Shown piece by piece: positions 49,617 to 57,915 of a DNA stretch of 58,831 nt. This DNA is from Oscillospiraceae bacterium. GTDB taxonomy: Bacteria > Bacillota > Clostridia > Oscillospirales > Acutalibacteraceae. The number at the start of each line of letters is the position of its first letter. Positions within the stretch are counted from its first letter, which is position 1. The translations under genes were made by a program, and so were the position numbers. The stretch is from positions 1-58,831 of the forward strand of contig JAQXZE010000031.1 in the NCBI GenBank assembly GCA_029227055.1, in the 5' to 3' direction. A model generated the notes under the pieces. That model ran no database searches. It was given only the letters and a program-made list of their open reading frames with translations, and was not told the origin of the DNA.

Positions 49617-49656
49617 AAAAAAGGAGGTTTTTTGAAACCAAAAAGCCTCCTTTTAA
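49617..49656 (-). terminator. Stem-loop downstream of the DUF3343 gene
   Basis: AAAAGGAGG...CCTCCTTTT inverted repeat with an extended A/T stem. Confidence 0.6.
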
Positions 49657-49892
49657 GAAATGTTATTAAGCTTTTCGCGTACCTCTAAAATTTTAACACC
49701 GCCAAGTTTCAGCAATTCCACCGCTTTATTTGGACTTGAATACACCGCAACCGAGTATCCGCATCCTGTATTGGCGCCGTCAGAGAGTATGCGTTCTACA
49801 TTAGCCTTTATCCCCTGTTTTCTGAGTATATCTCTTCCCTTTATCGCATAGGTTACCGTCCCTGTTACTATTAAATATTTTTTAGCCGACAT
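49653..49892 (-). CDS. DUF3343 domain-containing protein (putative Se/S carrier-like)
   Basis: KKYLIVTGTVTYAIKGRDILRKQGIKANVERILSDGANTGCGYSVAVYSSPNKAVELL. Confidence 0.85.
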   Translation of the reverse strand: MSAKKYLIVTGTVTYAIKGRDILRKQGIKANVERILSDGANTGCGYSVAVYSSPNKAVELLKLGGVKILEVREKLNNIS

Positions 49893-49954
49893 AAACCGCC
49901 CCTCCGTTACCGTATATTCTTTATTATACAGTTCATTCTATGCTAAAAAAATAT

Positions 49955-51040
49955 TTATGATATAGTTCCTTTTTCTTTTTCGAGTTGTCTTTTATAATAA
50001 TTTACTGTAACAATAAGAGATACGGGCAATAAAAACATTCCGTATATTCCGCCGATTTTAAGACCTATAAAAATCGCCGCAAGCATAAAAAGCGGATTTA
50101 TATCTACCCTCTTGCCGATTATTTTCGGCTCTATAAAATTCCTTAATAAAGTAATAAAGATATATAAAACTAAAAGCCCCACACCCTTAAAAATATCACC
50201 CTTTATAAACTCAAATATCGAAAGCGGAATTAAAACCGAACCCACCCCGATAACAGGCAGCAAATCGAGAAAAGCCGTAAGAACAGATAAAATTACTGCG
50301 TTTTCAAACCCTAGCACCTTAAATCCTATAAGCAATTCAACAAAGGTTATTGCCGCCATAATAAGATAACCGCTCATAACACGCGAGACACTGCTTGTAA
50401 ATATATCCTTAATTTCGGTTAAAACGGCATATTTTTTCTCACCTAAAATACCCTTTAAAAAATTCACAAGTTTTTTATAGTCTTTCGCTATATAAAAGCT
50501 TGCAACTACAGTTACAAGCGAGCTTATCAAAAATGACGGCAAGAATCTTGTAAGTCCGCCAAAAAAATCAGATATTAACCCTGTTATAAAGGATATAATC
50601 CTTTTTGACATAGCACTAAAAATATCCTCTGCCGAGCTTCTCAAAGACTTAGGCAAAGAGCTTATTAAGTTTGCAAAGATTTTTGAAGCTTTTGAGAAAA
50701 TGTTGTCTTGCTGCTCAAAGTAATCCTTTATTCCGCCTAGTATCTTATCAGAATTACTTACAACCGATAAAACAGCAATAGTAAGGGTTCCCGCAATTAA
50801 AAGGTATACCACTACTAAAAAAACACACCGCATTATATCTTCATTTAAAAATGTTTTTTTCCTTAAATAACGGGCGGGCTTTTCAAGTATAAAGCTTAAT
50901 GCTGCCGCAATTATAAAGGGAAGTAAAAATCCTAGTAAAAACTTAAAGGTTAAAAATATGAGCAAGCCTACTAATGCTATGAAAAAGGTGTTTACGATAA
51001 AGGTTTTCTTTGACTCATAATCCAATTTTTTTGTCCCCAT
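49955..51040 (-). CDS. AI-2E-family / sporulation membrane protein YtvI-like
   Basis: Multi-TM protein, FLLPFIIAAALSFILEKPARYLRKK, DLLPVIGVGSVLIPLSIFEF; start trimmed. Confidence 0.85.
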   Translation of the reverse strand: MGTKKLDYESKKTFIVNTFFIALVGLLIFLTFKFLLGFLLPFIIAAALSFILEKPARYLRKKTFLNEDIMRCVFLVVVYLLIAGTLTIAVLSVVSNSDKILGGIKDYFEQQDNIFSKASKIFANLISSLPKSLRSSAEDIFSAMSKRIISFITGLISDFFGGLTRFLPSFLISSLVTVVASFYIAKDYKKLVNFLKGILGEKKYAVLTEIKDIFTSSVSRVMSGYLIMAAITFVELLIGFKVLGFENAVILSVLTAFLDLLPVIGVGSVLIPLSIFEFIKGDIFKGVGLLVLYIFITLLRNFIEPKIIGKRVDINPLFMLAAIFIGLKIGGIYGMFLLPVSLIVTVNYYKRQLEKEKGTIS

Positions 51041-51164
51041 TCGATAATTTTTATTGAAAGTTACTATAATATTAATATTGCCTGTTTTTTTGGTAATTTG
51101 TTGTTGATTTTTAGAAAAAAGTGTACTATAATTAAGAACAAGCGTTTTCGGTAGGAGGACAATT

Positions 51165-51593
51165 ATGGAAAAGAACAACTATTTGCTTGTCAGTCCTAAA
51201 GTGTTGCCTCCCGTTTTCGAGGGGGTTGTACGCGCCAAAGAGTTTCTTGCAAACAAAACCGCCCCAAATGCATCACAGGCTGCAAAAATGGCGGGGATTT
51301 CAAGAAGTGCTTTTTACAAATACCGCGACTATGTGTTTAAGGAATCAGAGGGTAACTCAAGTTATCTTAGCCTTAACGCAGTATTAACCGATAAGGCGGG
51401 GGTTTTCTCTTCGATGACTTCGGCACTTTTCAAAATCGGGGCCAATATTATGACCATTCATCAGGGTATACCTATGAACGGTACGGCTGCGGTTTCACTA
51501 ACGATAAGAAATGACAAATCCGAGCTTACAACAGACAAGCTTATTGAAGCTTTGAAAGAGGTTGACGGAGTTTTGTCAGTAAAAGCTTTATAG
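51165..51593 (+). CDS. ACT domain-containing protein (PheB/UPF0735-like)
   Basis: KNNYLLVSPKVLPPVFEGVVRAKEFLANKTAPNASQAAKMAGISRSAFYKYRDYVF + ACT domain. Confidence 0.9.
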   Translation: MEKNNYLLVSPKVLPPVFEGVVRAKEFLANKTAPNASQAAKMAGISRSAFYKYRDYVFKESEGNSSYLSLNAVLTDKAGVFSSMTSALFKIGANIMTIHQGIPMNGTAAVSLTIRNDKSELTTDKLIEALKEVDGVLSVKAL

Positions 51594-51607
51594 AGAGGAT
51601 TGATTAA

Positions 51608-52834
51608 ATGATTAACGCAGAAATTATGGGTCACGGCGTTGTAGGCTCAGGCGTTGCCGAGATACTTATAAATCACAGCGACCGTATAGCTGAAAAGGTT
51701 AAGGACGAAATTTTTGTAAAATACATTTTAGATTTGCGCGATTTCGATAACCTTTCTTACAGCGATAAGTTTATAAAAGATTTTAACCTTATATTGAATG
51801 ACGACAGTGTAAAAATTGTTGCAGAGGTTATGGGCGGTGTAAACCCCGCATACGACTTTGTAAAATCCTGTTTACTTGCAGGAAAAAGCGTTGTAACCTC
51901 TAATAAAGAGCTTGTAGCCGCAAAGGGTGCTGAGCTTTTAAAGATTGCAAATGATAAAAATGTAAACTTCCTTTTTGAAGCAAGTGTTGGCGGCGGTATT
52001 CCGATTTTAAGACCGATGAGTCAGTGTCTTGCCGCAAACAAAATAAACTCGGTTACAGGCATTTTAAATGGAACAACTAACTACATTTTAAATAAAATGA
52101 TTGTAGACAATATGGCTTTTGAGGACGCCTTAAAGCTAGCTCAGGAAAAGGGCTTTGCCGAAAAGGACCCCACCGCTGATATTGAAGGTCACGATGCTTG
52201 CCGTAAGGTTTGTATTTTGGCATCTTTAGCATTCGGCCGCCATGTTTATCCAAATCAGGTTAAAACCGAGGGTATAACCTCTATTACCGCAACTGATGTT
52301 GAATTTGCGGACGGCTTTAACTGTGTAATCAAGCTTATCGGCAGAACCGAAATGCTCGAAAGCGGTAAAATCACCGCTACTGTCCGCCCCACCCTAGTTA
52401 GCCGCGATAATATAATTTCGGCTGTAAACGGTGTTTTTAATACCGTTATGGTAAGCGGCGACCAAACAGGCGATGTTTTATTCTACGGCAAGGGCGCAGG
52501 TAAAGAGGCTACAGCTAGTGCAGTAGTTGCCGATATGATTGACTGTGCAAAGCACCTTAATGCTCGCAAGTATCTTTTCTGGGAAGACGGAGATGATGAC
52601 TATGTAGTTGAGGCAAATGAGCCTACCCGTCTTTACATCTACGCAAAATCAGAAAATTATGAAAACCTTTTAGAGAATGCTTTAGCCCTCTTCGGCGACA
52701 AGGCTTCCTATATTAAAAATAAGTTTAAAGGCGAAGTTGCAATTCTTACAGATACTGAACTCGAGAGTGATCTTTTAGAAAAGGCAAACAAGCTCGGTGC
52801 AGACGCTATTAAGATAATGCACACTTTGTTTTAA
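51608..52834 (+). CDS. hom: Homoserine dehydrogenase
   Basis: AEIMGHGVVGSGVAEIL; GKSVVTSNKELVA; FEASVGGGIPILRP; NGTTNYIL; C-terminal ACT-like region. Confidence 0.96.
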   Translation: MINAEIMGHGVVGSGVAEILINHSDRIAEKVKDEIFVKYILDLRDFDNLSYSDKFIKDFNLILNDDSVKIVAEVMGGVNPAYDFVKSCLLAGKSVVTSNKELVAAKGAELLKIANDKNVNFLFEASVGGGIPILRPMSQCLAANKINSVTGILNGTTNYILNKMIVDNMAFEDALKLAQEKGFAEKDPTADIEGHDACRKVCILASLAFGRHVYPNQVKTEGITSITATDVEFADGFNCVIKLIGRTEMLESGKITATVRPTLVSRDNIISAVNGVFNTVMVSGDQTGDVLFYGKGAGKEATASAVVADMIDCAKHLNARKYLFWEDGDDDYVVEANEPTRLYIYAKSENYENLLENALALFGDKASYIKNKFKGEVAILTDTELESDLLEKANKLGADAIKIMHTLF

Positions 52835-52849
52835 CGGAGGTATATATAA

Positions 52850-54058
52850 ATGGCACTAATAGTTAAAAAATTCGGCGGTTCTTCGGTTGCAAACGCCGAG
52901 CGTGTAATGAATGTTGCGCGTATCATTACCGATGAGTACAAAAGCGGTAACGATGTTATCGTTGTAGTTTCGGCTCAGGGCGACACTACCGACGACCTTA
53001 TCGCAAAAGCAAAGGAAATAAACCCGAGTAACCCCTCAAAGCGTGAAATGGATATGCTTTTAGCATCAGGTGAGCAGATTTCAATTTCTTTGCTCGCTAT
53101 GGCAATTGAAACACTCGGCTTCCCCGTAATTTCCTTGCTCGGCTGGCAGGCAGGCTTTAATACCGACTCTCATCACGGCTTTGCCCGTATAAAGAATGTA
53201 AACCCCGAGCGTATGAGAGCAGAACTTGCTAAAAAGAACATAATAATCGTTGCAGGCTTCCAAGGCATTAATAAGTACGACGATTTAACAACTCTAGGCC
53301 GCGGCGGCTCTGATACAAGCGCTGTTGCAATTGCCGCAAGTATGAGCGCTGACCGTTGTCAGATTTACACCGATGTTGACGGTGTATATACAGCAGACCC
53401 CCGTAAAGTTCCCACCGCCGTTAAGATGGACGAAATCACCTACGACGAGATGCTTGAGCTTGCAACCCTCGGCGCACAGGTGCTTAACAACCGTTCTGTA
53501 GAAATGGCTAAAAAATATAATGTTGAACTTGAGGTTCTTTCAAGTCTTGAAAGAAAACCCGGCACAGTAGTAAAGGAGAAGGTTAAAATGGAAAAAACCC
53601 TTATTAGAGGCGTAGCAAAGGATACAAATGTAAGCCGTATTTCAATAGTTGGTCTTGAGGATACTCCCGGTATCGCTTTCAAGATTTTCAATAAGTTAGC
53701 TCAGCAGAAAATCAATGTTGATATTATTTTACAGTCTGTTGGCCGTAACAACACAAAGGATATCACCTTTACAACCCCTAAGGACAGAGGCGATGACGCT
53801 GTTGCTGCTATTGAAAATATGCAGGATGTTCTTCAGTATCATCACATTAGCTCTTCAAATGAATGTGCTAAGGTATCAATCGTAGGCGCAGGTATGGAAA
53901 GTAACCCCGGTATCGCCGCTAAGATGTTTGAAGCTCTTTACGATGCAGACATTAACATTCAGATGATTGCTACAAGCGAAATCAAGATTTCTGTTCTCAT
54001 CGATGCAGAAGAGGCTGATAAAGCAGTACGCGTAGTACACGATAAATTCTTAGGTTAA
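52850..54058 (+). CDS. lysC: Aspartate kinase
   Basis: LIVKKFGGSSVANAERV; TTLGRGGSDTSAVAIAASM; two C-terminal ACT domains. Confidence 0.97.
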   Translation: MALIVKKFGGSSVANAERVMNVARIITDEYKSGNDVIVVVSAQGDTTDDLIAKAKEINPSNPSKREMDMLLASGEQISISLLAMAIETLGFPVISLLGWQAGFNTDSHHGFARIKNVNPERMRAELAKKNIIIVAGFQGINKYDDLTTLGRGGSDTSAVAIAASMSADRCQIYTDVDGVYTADPRKVPTAVKMDEITYDEMLELATLGAQVLNNRSVEMAKKYNVELEVLSSLERKPGTVVKEKVKMEKTLIRGVAKDTNVSRISIVGLEDTPGIAFKIFNKLAQQKINVDIILQSVGRNNTKDITFTTPKDRGDDAVAAIENMQDVLQYHHISSSNECAKVSIVGAGMESNPGIAAKMFEALYDADINIQMIATSEIKISVLIDAEEADKAVRVVHDKFLG

Positions 54059-54065
54059 AAAATTT

Positions 54066-54102
54066 AAACCCCTTTAAGCAAAAAGGCTTAAAGGGGTTTT
54101 AT
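54066..54102 (+). terminator. Rho-independent terminator after lysC
   Basis: AAACCCCTTTAAGC / GCTTAAAGGGGTTT perfect 14-bp stem then T-rich. Confidence 0.88.
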
Positions 54103-54137
54103 TATTGATTTTAATTTTCAGTTGTGGTAGAATTTAC

Positions 54138-54233
54138 TTGCGACGCAAATTGCATATATAACACTAACGACGGGAAAATACCTTGGTAAAAGGTGTTTCC
54201 CTTATCCCTCGTTGGTGTTAGTTTGCGTCGCAA
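54138..54233. repeat. 96-nt long imperfect hairpin element (candidate structured RNA or MITE-like)
   Basis: Outer arms TTGCGACGCAAA/TTTGCGTCGCAA; middle AACACTAACGA/TCGTTGGTGTT; inner GGGAAA(A)TACCTT/AAGGTGTTTCCC. Confidence 0.75.
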
Positions 54234-54258
54234 CAAACTGAGGGTGAACACTTTTTCG

Positions 54259-54284
54259 GCACACTCTTCGGGGTGTGCTTTTTT
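54259..54284 (+). terminator. Rho-independent terminator downstream of the hairpin element
   Basis: GCACACTC-TTCG-GGGTGTGC then T6. Confidence 0.85.
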
Positions 54285-54316
54285 GTTGAGGTATATCAAA
54301 TGTTTAAAAGCAAAGC

Positions 54317-54691
54317 ATTAAAAGAGTTGCTATCGCAGGGTGTCGTTATTACGAAAATTACAAAGAGGCAAAAGAATATATTGATTTTTGCATATCAAAT
54401 ATCAGAAAAGAAAATGAGATTATTATCGTTTCGGGCGGGGCTCGGGGTGCTGATGCACTAGGTGAACGCTACGCTAGAGAAAAGGGCTTTAAAATAGAAC
54501 GGTATCTTCCAAATTGAGATAAATACGGAAAAAGTGCGGGTCCAAAACGAAATAAACAAATGGCAGAAATCAGCGACTATGTTATATGTTTTTGGGATAA
54601 GACGAGCAAGGGCACAAAAACAATGATTGAATATGCCAAAAAATATAGAAAACCCATTAAAATTAAAATAATATCTGAAAACAGAGAATAA
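54317..54691 (+). pseudogene. Degraded SLOG/DUF2493-family (YspA-like) gene
   Basis: Frame reads (ATT)KRVAIAGCRYYENYKEAKEYIDFCISNIRKENEIIIVSGGARGADALGERYAREKGFKIERYLPN*DKYGKSAGPKRNKQMAEISDYVICFWDKTSKGTKTMIEYAKKYRKPIKI. No in-frame ATG/GTG/TTG start, and an in-frame TGA at 54515 where Trp is expected. Confidence 0.85.
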
Positions 54692-54707
54692 AAAATTTTA
54701 TGTTATC

Positions 54708-54763
54708 GTAGGGGCAATTCACGAATTGCCCGAAAATACGGTTGAGTCACAAATCAACCCTAC
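54708..54763. repeat. Small MITE/REP-like palindromic element
   Basis: Terminal GTAGGG...CCCTAC enclosing two hairpins (GGGCAATTC/GAATTGCCC; GGTTGA/TCAACC). Confidence 0.7.
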
Positions 54764-54775
54764 ACAAAAATAGAT

Positions 54776-54812
54776 AAACCCCTTTAAGTCTTTTGACTTA
54801 AGGGGTTTTGTT
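54776..54812. terminator. Probable bidirectional terminator at the right edge of the island
   Basis: AAACCCCTTTAAGTC-TTTT-GACTTAAGGGGTTT then TTGTTTTT. Confidence 0.8.
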
Positions 54813-54813
54813 T

Positions 54814-55494
54814 TTATGAATTATCTCTTTTAAATTTCTTCTTATAAAATCCGTAAAAGGCTATCACTTCTGCTAAAAGGCACATAGGAATAGCAACATA
54901 AATATCAACTACCGAATGCTGCTTTATAAAGCTTACCGACATACAAACCAAAATTACAAATACCACAACAACCGTTTTAGAAACCACCGATGCCGATTTT
55001 TCCTTTAGCCAAGTGGATGCAATTCCTAACGAATAGGCAACATGCAAGGATGGACAAACTCCCGTATTTGTATCGGCAGAATAAAGAGCCGCTACTATAT
55101 CGGTTAAAAAATTATCTCTTGCAAACTCTGTTGGTCTTAAATCCTGACGGGTTGGGAAAATTATATAGATTGCCATAGCAACAAGCTGAGTTACAATAAT
55201 ATATTTTTGAAGACTTTTAAAGTTTTCCACATTGTAAAGTGCAAAATATATAAGTGATATTACTATAAGCAGATACCACCCAACATAAGGAATAACAAAC
55301 CATTCACAAAAAGGAATTATATGGTCAAGTGCGCTTTCCACGGGATAGCACTTTTCTGCAGGGATAAGATTTTCTGTTAAAATATACAGAATAAAGTAAA
55401 CTATCCATCCCGAAAGTAAAAGCAAATGTCGGTATTCGGGTGAAGTTATATTTGAGGGTCTAAGCTTTGTATAATCTACTACCGGTTTTCTCAT
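54814..55494 (-). CDS. PAP2-superfamily integral membrane phosphatase
   Basis: Multi-TM; VCPSLHVAYSLGIA and KQHSVVDIYVAIP PAP2 motifs. Confidence 0.85.
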   Translation of the reverse strand: MRKPVVDYTKLRPSNITSPEYRHLLLLSGWIVYFILYILTENLIPAEKCYPVESALDHIIPFCEWFVIPYVGWYLLIVISLIYFALYNVENFKSLQKYIIVTQLVAMAIYIIFPTRQDLRPTEFARDNFLTDIVAALYSADTNTGVCPSLHVAYSLGIASTWLKEKSASVVSKTVVVVFVILVCMSVSFIKQHSVVDIYVAIPMCLLAEVIAFYGFYKKKFKRDNS

Positions 55495-55500
55495 TATCTT

Positions 55501-56265
55501 TTACCTTTCAGTTCTATTATATCGATATTTTCTAGAGGGTGTATTTTCGTAAGGCACTACCTTATGAAGCGGAAGATTTACCGCAATATCAGTAATTTCA
55601 TCCATCAAATAATCAGCTATTCTGCGACGCTCTTCCTCGGAAGAATTTTCATAATCAAATTCAACGGGTTTTCCGAAATATATAGATTTAATAGTTGGAG
55701 CTATGTACATAGGAACAAATTTTACTGCCTTTCCCGTACGCTTATAATAAAGCTTTGCAACATCTATAAACCTATCCTGAAAATTATTTATTATGTGGTT
55801 ATGCGCCTCATAACACTCGGGGAAAATAACAACATTATCCCCTGCCTTTAACGCTTCAACCGTTTGCTTAAAGGTTTTTATAACCCTGTTATCTCTGAAA
55901 ACGGGTATTGTGTTTGCATTGTTAAAAATACAGACCGACAAGGGTGCAATTATAAAGGAAAGTATTTTATAAAACCATCTGATAGCTTTGGGCTTACCGC
56001 TCCAAAAATCCTTATAGGCATAAGACGGCACTTCCTTTAAATACATCATCTGTGAAGCGCACCAAATTTTGCGTTTAACATCCAAAAAAATCTCGGCACA
56101 GATAGGTCCGTTCATTTGGGTGTGATTTCCTACAATAATACAAGGCTCTGATGGAATATTTTCTGTTTTATAAAGGGTTGGGGTGGGATAAAAAAACTTA
56201 ATAAGCGCTCTTATAATTATAAAACAAAACCGAGAAAAAGTTTTCCCACACTTTTTATTTTGCAT
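55501..56265 (-). CDS. 1-acyl-glycerol-3-phosphate acyltransferase-like (PlsC family)
   Basis: IIVGNHTQMNGPICAEI (NHxxxx-like motif), DNVVIFPECYEAHNH, FVPMYIAPT. Confidence 0.78.
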   Translation of the reverse strand: MQNKKCGKTFSRFCFIIIRALIKFFYPTPTLYKTENIPSEPCIIVGNHTQMNGPICAEIFLDVKRKIWCASQMMYLKEVPSYAYKDFWSGKPKAIRWFYKILSFIIAPLSVCIFNNANTIPVFRDNRVIKTFKQTVEALKAGDNVVIFPECYEAHNHIINNFQDRFIDVAKLYYKRTGKAVKFVPMYIAPTIKSIYFGKPVEFDYENSSEEERRRIADYLMDEITDIAVNLPLHKVVPYENTPSRKYRYNRTER

Positions 56266-56427
56266 ATAAACATCCTTTCTAATCTAAAAAACCATACAAA
56301 ATAAAAACTGTAGAACAGCACTGTTCATATTAAATATTATACGCCCAAACAAAGAAAAATTCAAGGCTTATAAAAGGTAAATTCACTGCTTATTTACCTC
56401 TTCACTATTCACTTTTACTTATTACTT

Positions 56428-56457
56428 AAAAAACCGTCGACTATTGTCGATGGTTTT

Positions 56458-56459
<2 letters not shown>
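56428..56459 (-). terminator. Terminator of the tRNA-Ala transcript
   Basis: AAAACCRTCGAC-type stem around TATT/AATA loop with T-run on the minus strand. Confidence 0.8.
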
Positions 56460-56533
<74 letters not shown>

Positions 56534-56599
56534 AAGCTAGAGGTAAAAAGTAACAGTGAAGAGTGAAGAAGTATACCTCTCACCATTTACAACAAAATC

Positions 56600-56628
56600 A
56601 TAATACCACTAACCAAATAAAATATCAA
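56600..56628 (-). promoter_or_regulatory. Sigma-A-type promoter of tRNA-Ala
   Basis: Minus strand TTGATA - 17 nt - TATTAT. Confidence 0.65.
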
Positions 56629-56725
56629 GTCCTTTTTTCAGGAGACAAATTTATCCCTTTCTTTCATTTTTGAAGTTTTTTTTGCATATATTTTTTTGAG
56701 GTTAAATAAGAAAGGTGATAAAATA

Positions 56726-57634
56726 ATGAAAGAATATTATCCTGAAGGTTGGTTTTCTGAAGACAAAAACACTTTTACCCCAACATTGCTAAGTCAGGCA
56801 CTACAAAGTGAGAGCGTGCTTGAAGCTGATGTGCTTATGTGCGACTCAGACCATAATCTTATCTTAAATTTAGGCTGTATGAAGGGTATAATTCCACGCG
56901 AGGAGGGTGCTATAGGCATACTCGAAGGCACAACCCGTGATATCGCCCTGATTTCTCGTGTAGGCAGACCCGTAAGCTTTATTGTTGACGATATTAAAAC
57001 CGATAACAAGGGGGCTCTTTATGCCCTTTTATCGAGAAAAAAGGCACAGCTTTACTGCAAAGAGCATTTAATAAATAACCGAAAGCCCGGTGACATAATA
57101 AACGCAAAAATTACCCATCTTGAAAGCTTTGGTGCTTTTTGTGATATCGGCTGCGGAAATATTGCCCTATTACCTATAGACTCTGTATCGGTTTCAAGAA
57201 TTTCTCACCCCAAAGACCGCTTTAAAACGGGAGACAACATAAGGGTTATTATAAAAGACATATCCCCCGACGGAAAAATCACCCTATCACACAAAGAGCT
57301 ACTAGGCACTTGGGAAGAAAATTCAGGACTTTTTAGTCAAGGTCAAACCGTTACAGGCGTTATCAGAAGTGTTGAAGAATACGGCGCTTTTGTAGAGCTG
57401 ACTCCAAATCTTGCAGGTCTTGCCGAGCCGAAGCCCGATATCTTTATAGGTCAGCAAGCGAGCGTTTACATAAAAAGCATTATCCCCGAAAAAATGAAGA
57501 TAAAGCTTATTATAATAGATAATTTCGACTCTAACTACACACCGAAAATCAAGTATTTTTATAATGGGGAAAACATCTCGCGATGGCAGTATTCACCCGA
57601 AGAATGTTACAAAAAAATTTACAGTGTCTTTTGA
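56726..57634 (+). CDS. S1 RNA-binding domain-containing protein
   Basis: Two clear S1-type repeats (GDIINAKITHLESFGAFCDIG; GQTVTGVIRSVEEYGAFVELTPNLAGLAE); SD GAAAGGTGAT before ATG; start trimmed. Confidence 0.88.
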   Translation: MKEYYPEGWFSEDKNTFTPTLLSQALQSESVLEADVLMCDSDHNLILNLGCMKGIIPREEGAIGILEGTTRDIALISRVGRPVSFIVDDIKTDNKGALYALLSRKKAQLYCKEHLINNRKPGDIINAKITHLESFGAFCDIGCGNIALLPIDSVSVSRISHPKDRFKTGDNIRVIIKDISPDGKITLSHKELLGTWEENSGLFSQGQTVTGVIRSVEEYGAFVELTPNLAGLAEPKPDIFIGQQASVYIKSIIPEKMKIKLIIIDNFDSNYTPKIKYFYNGENISRWQYSPEECYKKIYSVF

Positions 57635-57642
57635 TATAATTT

Positions 57643-57671
57643 GACCGTCGTATAAACCGACGGTCTTTTTT
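57643..57671 (+). terminator. Rho-independent terminator after the S1-domain gene
   Basis: GACCGTCG-TATAAAC-CGACGGTC then T6. Confidence 0.9.
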
Positions 57672-57748
57672 CGATTATACTTGAAATTTTTATGATAATG
57701 TAGTAGAATTAATGTGTATCGTTATTTCTAATGAATGGAGATGGTCTT

Positions 57749-57862
57749 GTGGATCCGCTTCCTCGAAGTAGTAGGAGCATAGTTTTATTTTATCAGGCTT
57801 CAAAATATTATTATGTTAATCCCTCTTTCGCCTTGCGTTTCTTAAAGAAAATTATTTCTTGA
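57749..57862 (+). CDS. Short upstream ORF (37 aa) resembling a displaced HlyC/CorC N-terminus
   Basis: GTG start 8 nt after GGAG; MDPLPRSSRSIVLFYQASKYYYVNPSFALRFLKKIIS*; lies just upstream of the HlyC/CorC-like gene. Confidence 0.4.
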   Translation: MDPLPRSSRSIVLFYQASKYYYVNPSFALRFLKKIIS

Positions 57863-57915
57863 TTTTTTATTTGGGATTTTAAAAACATAATTTATTTGGA
57901 GGTCAAAACTTTAAA

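Noticed and set aside
54160-54284. Possible T-box riboswitch (CTGAGGGTGAACAC resembles the AGGGTGGNACCGCG T-box plus a terminator)
   Set aside because: The key GGNACCGCG part is missing, no stem I/specifier loop or AGAGA motif is visible, and the downstream gene is a dead SLOG ORF rather than an aminoacylation or amino-acid gene. Kept only as an unassigned structured element.
54111-54299. 62-aa minus-strand ORF in the island
   Set aside because: It spans the large hairpin and terminator, has no family similarity and is explained by the structured element.
54515-54517. Recoded TGA (Trp genetic code or selenocysteine) in the SLOG ORF
   Set aside because: Genes such as the RimI fusion end at TGA, and Trp codons elsewhere are TGG. 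The start codon is also lost, so nonsense mutation is simpler.
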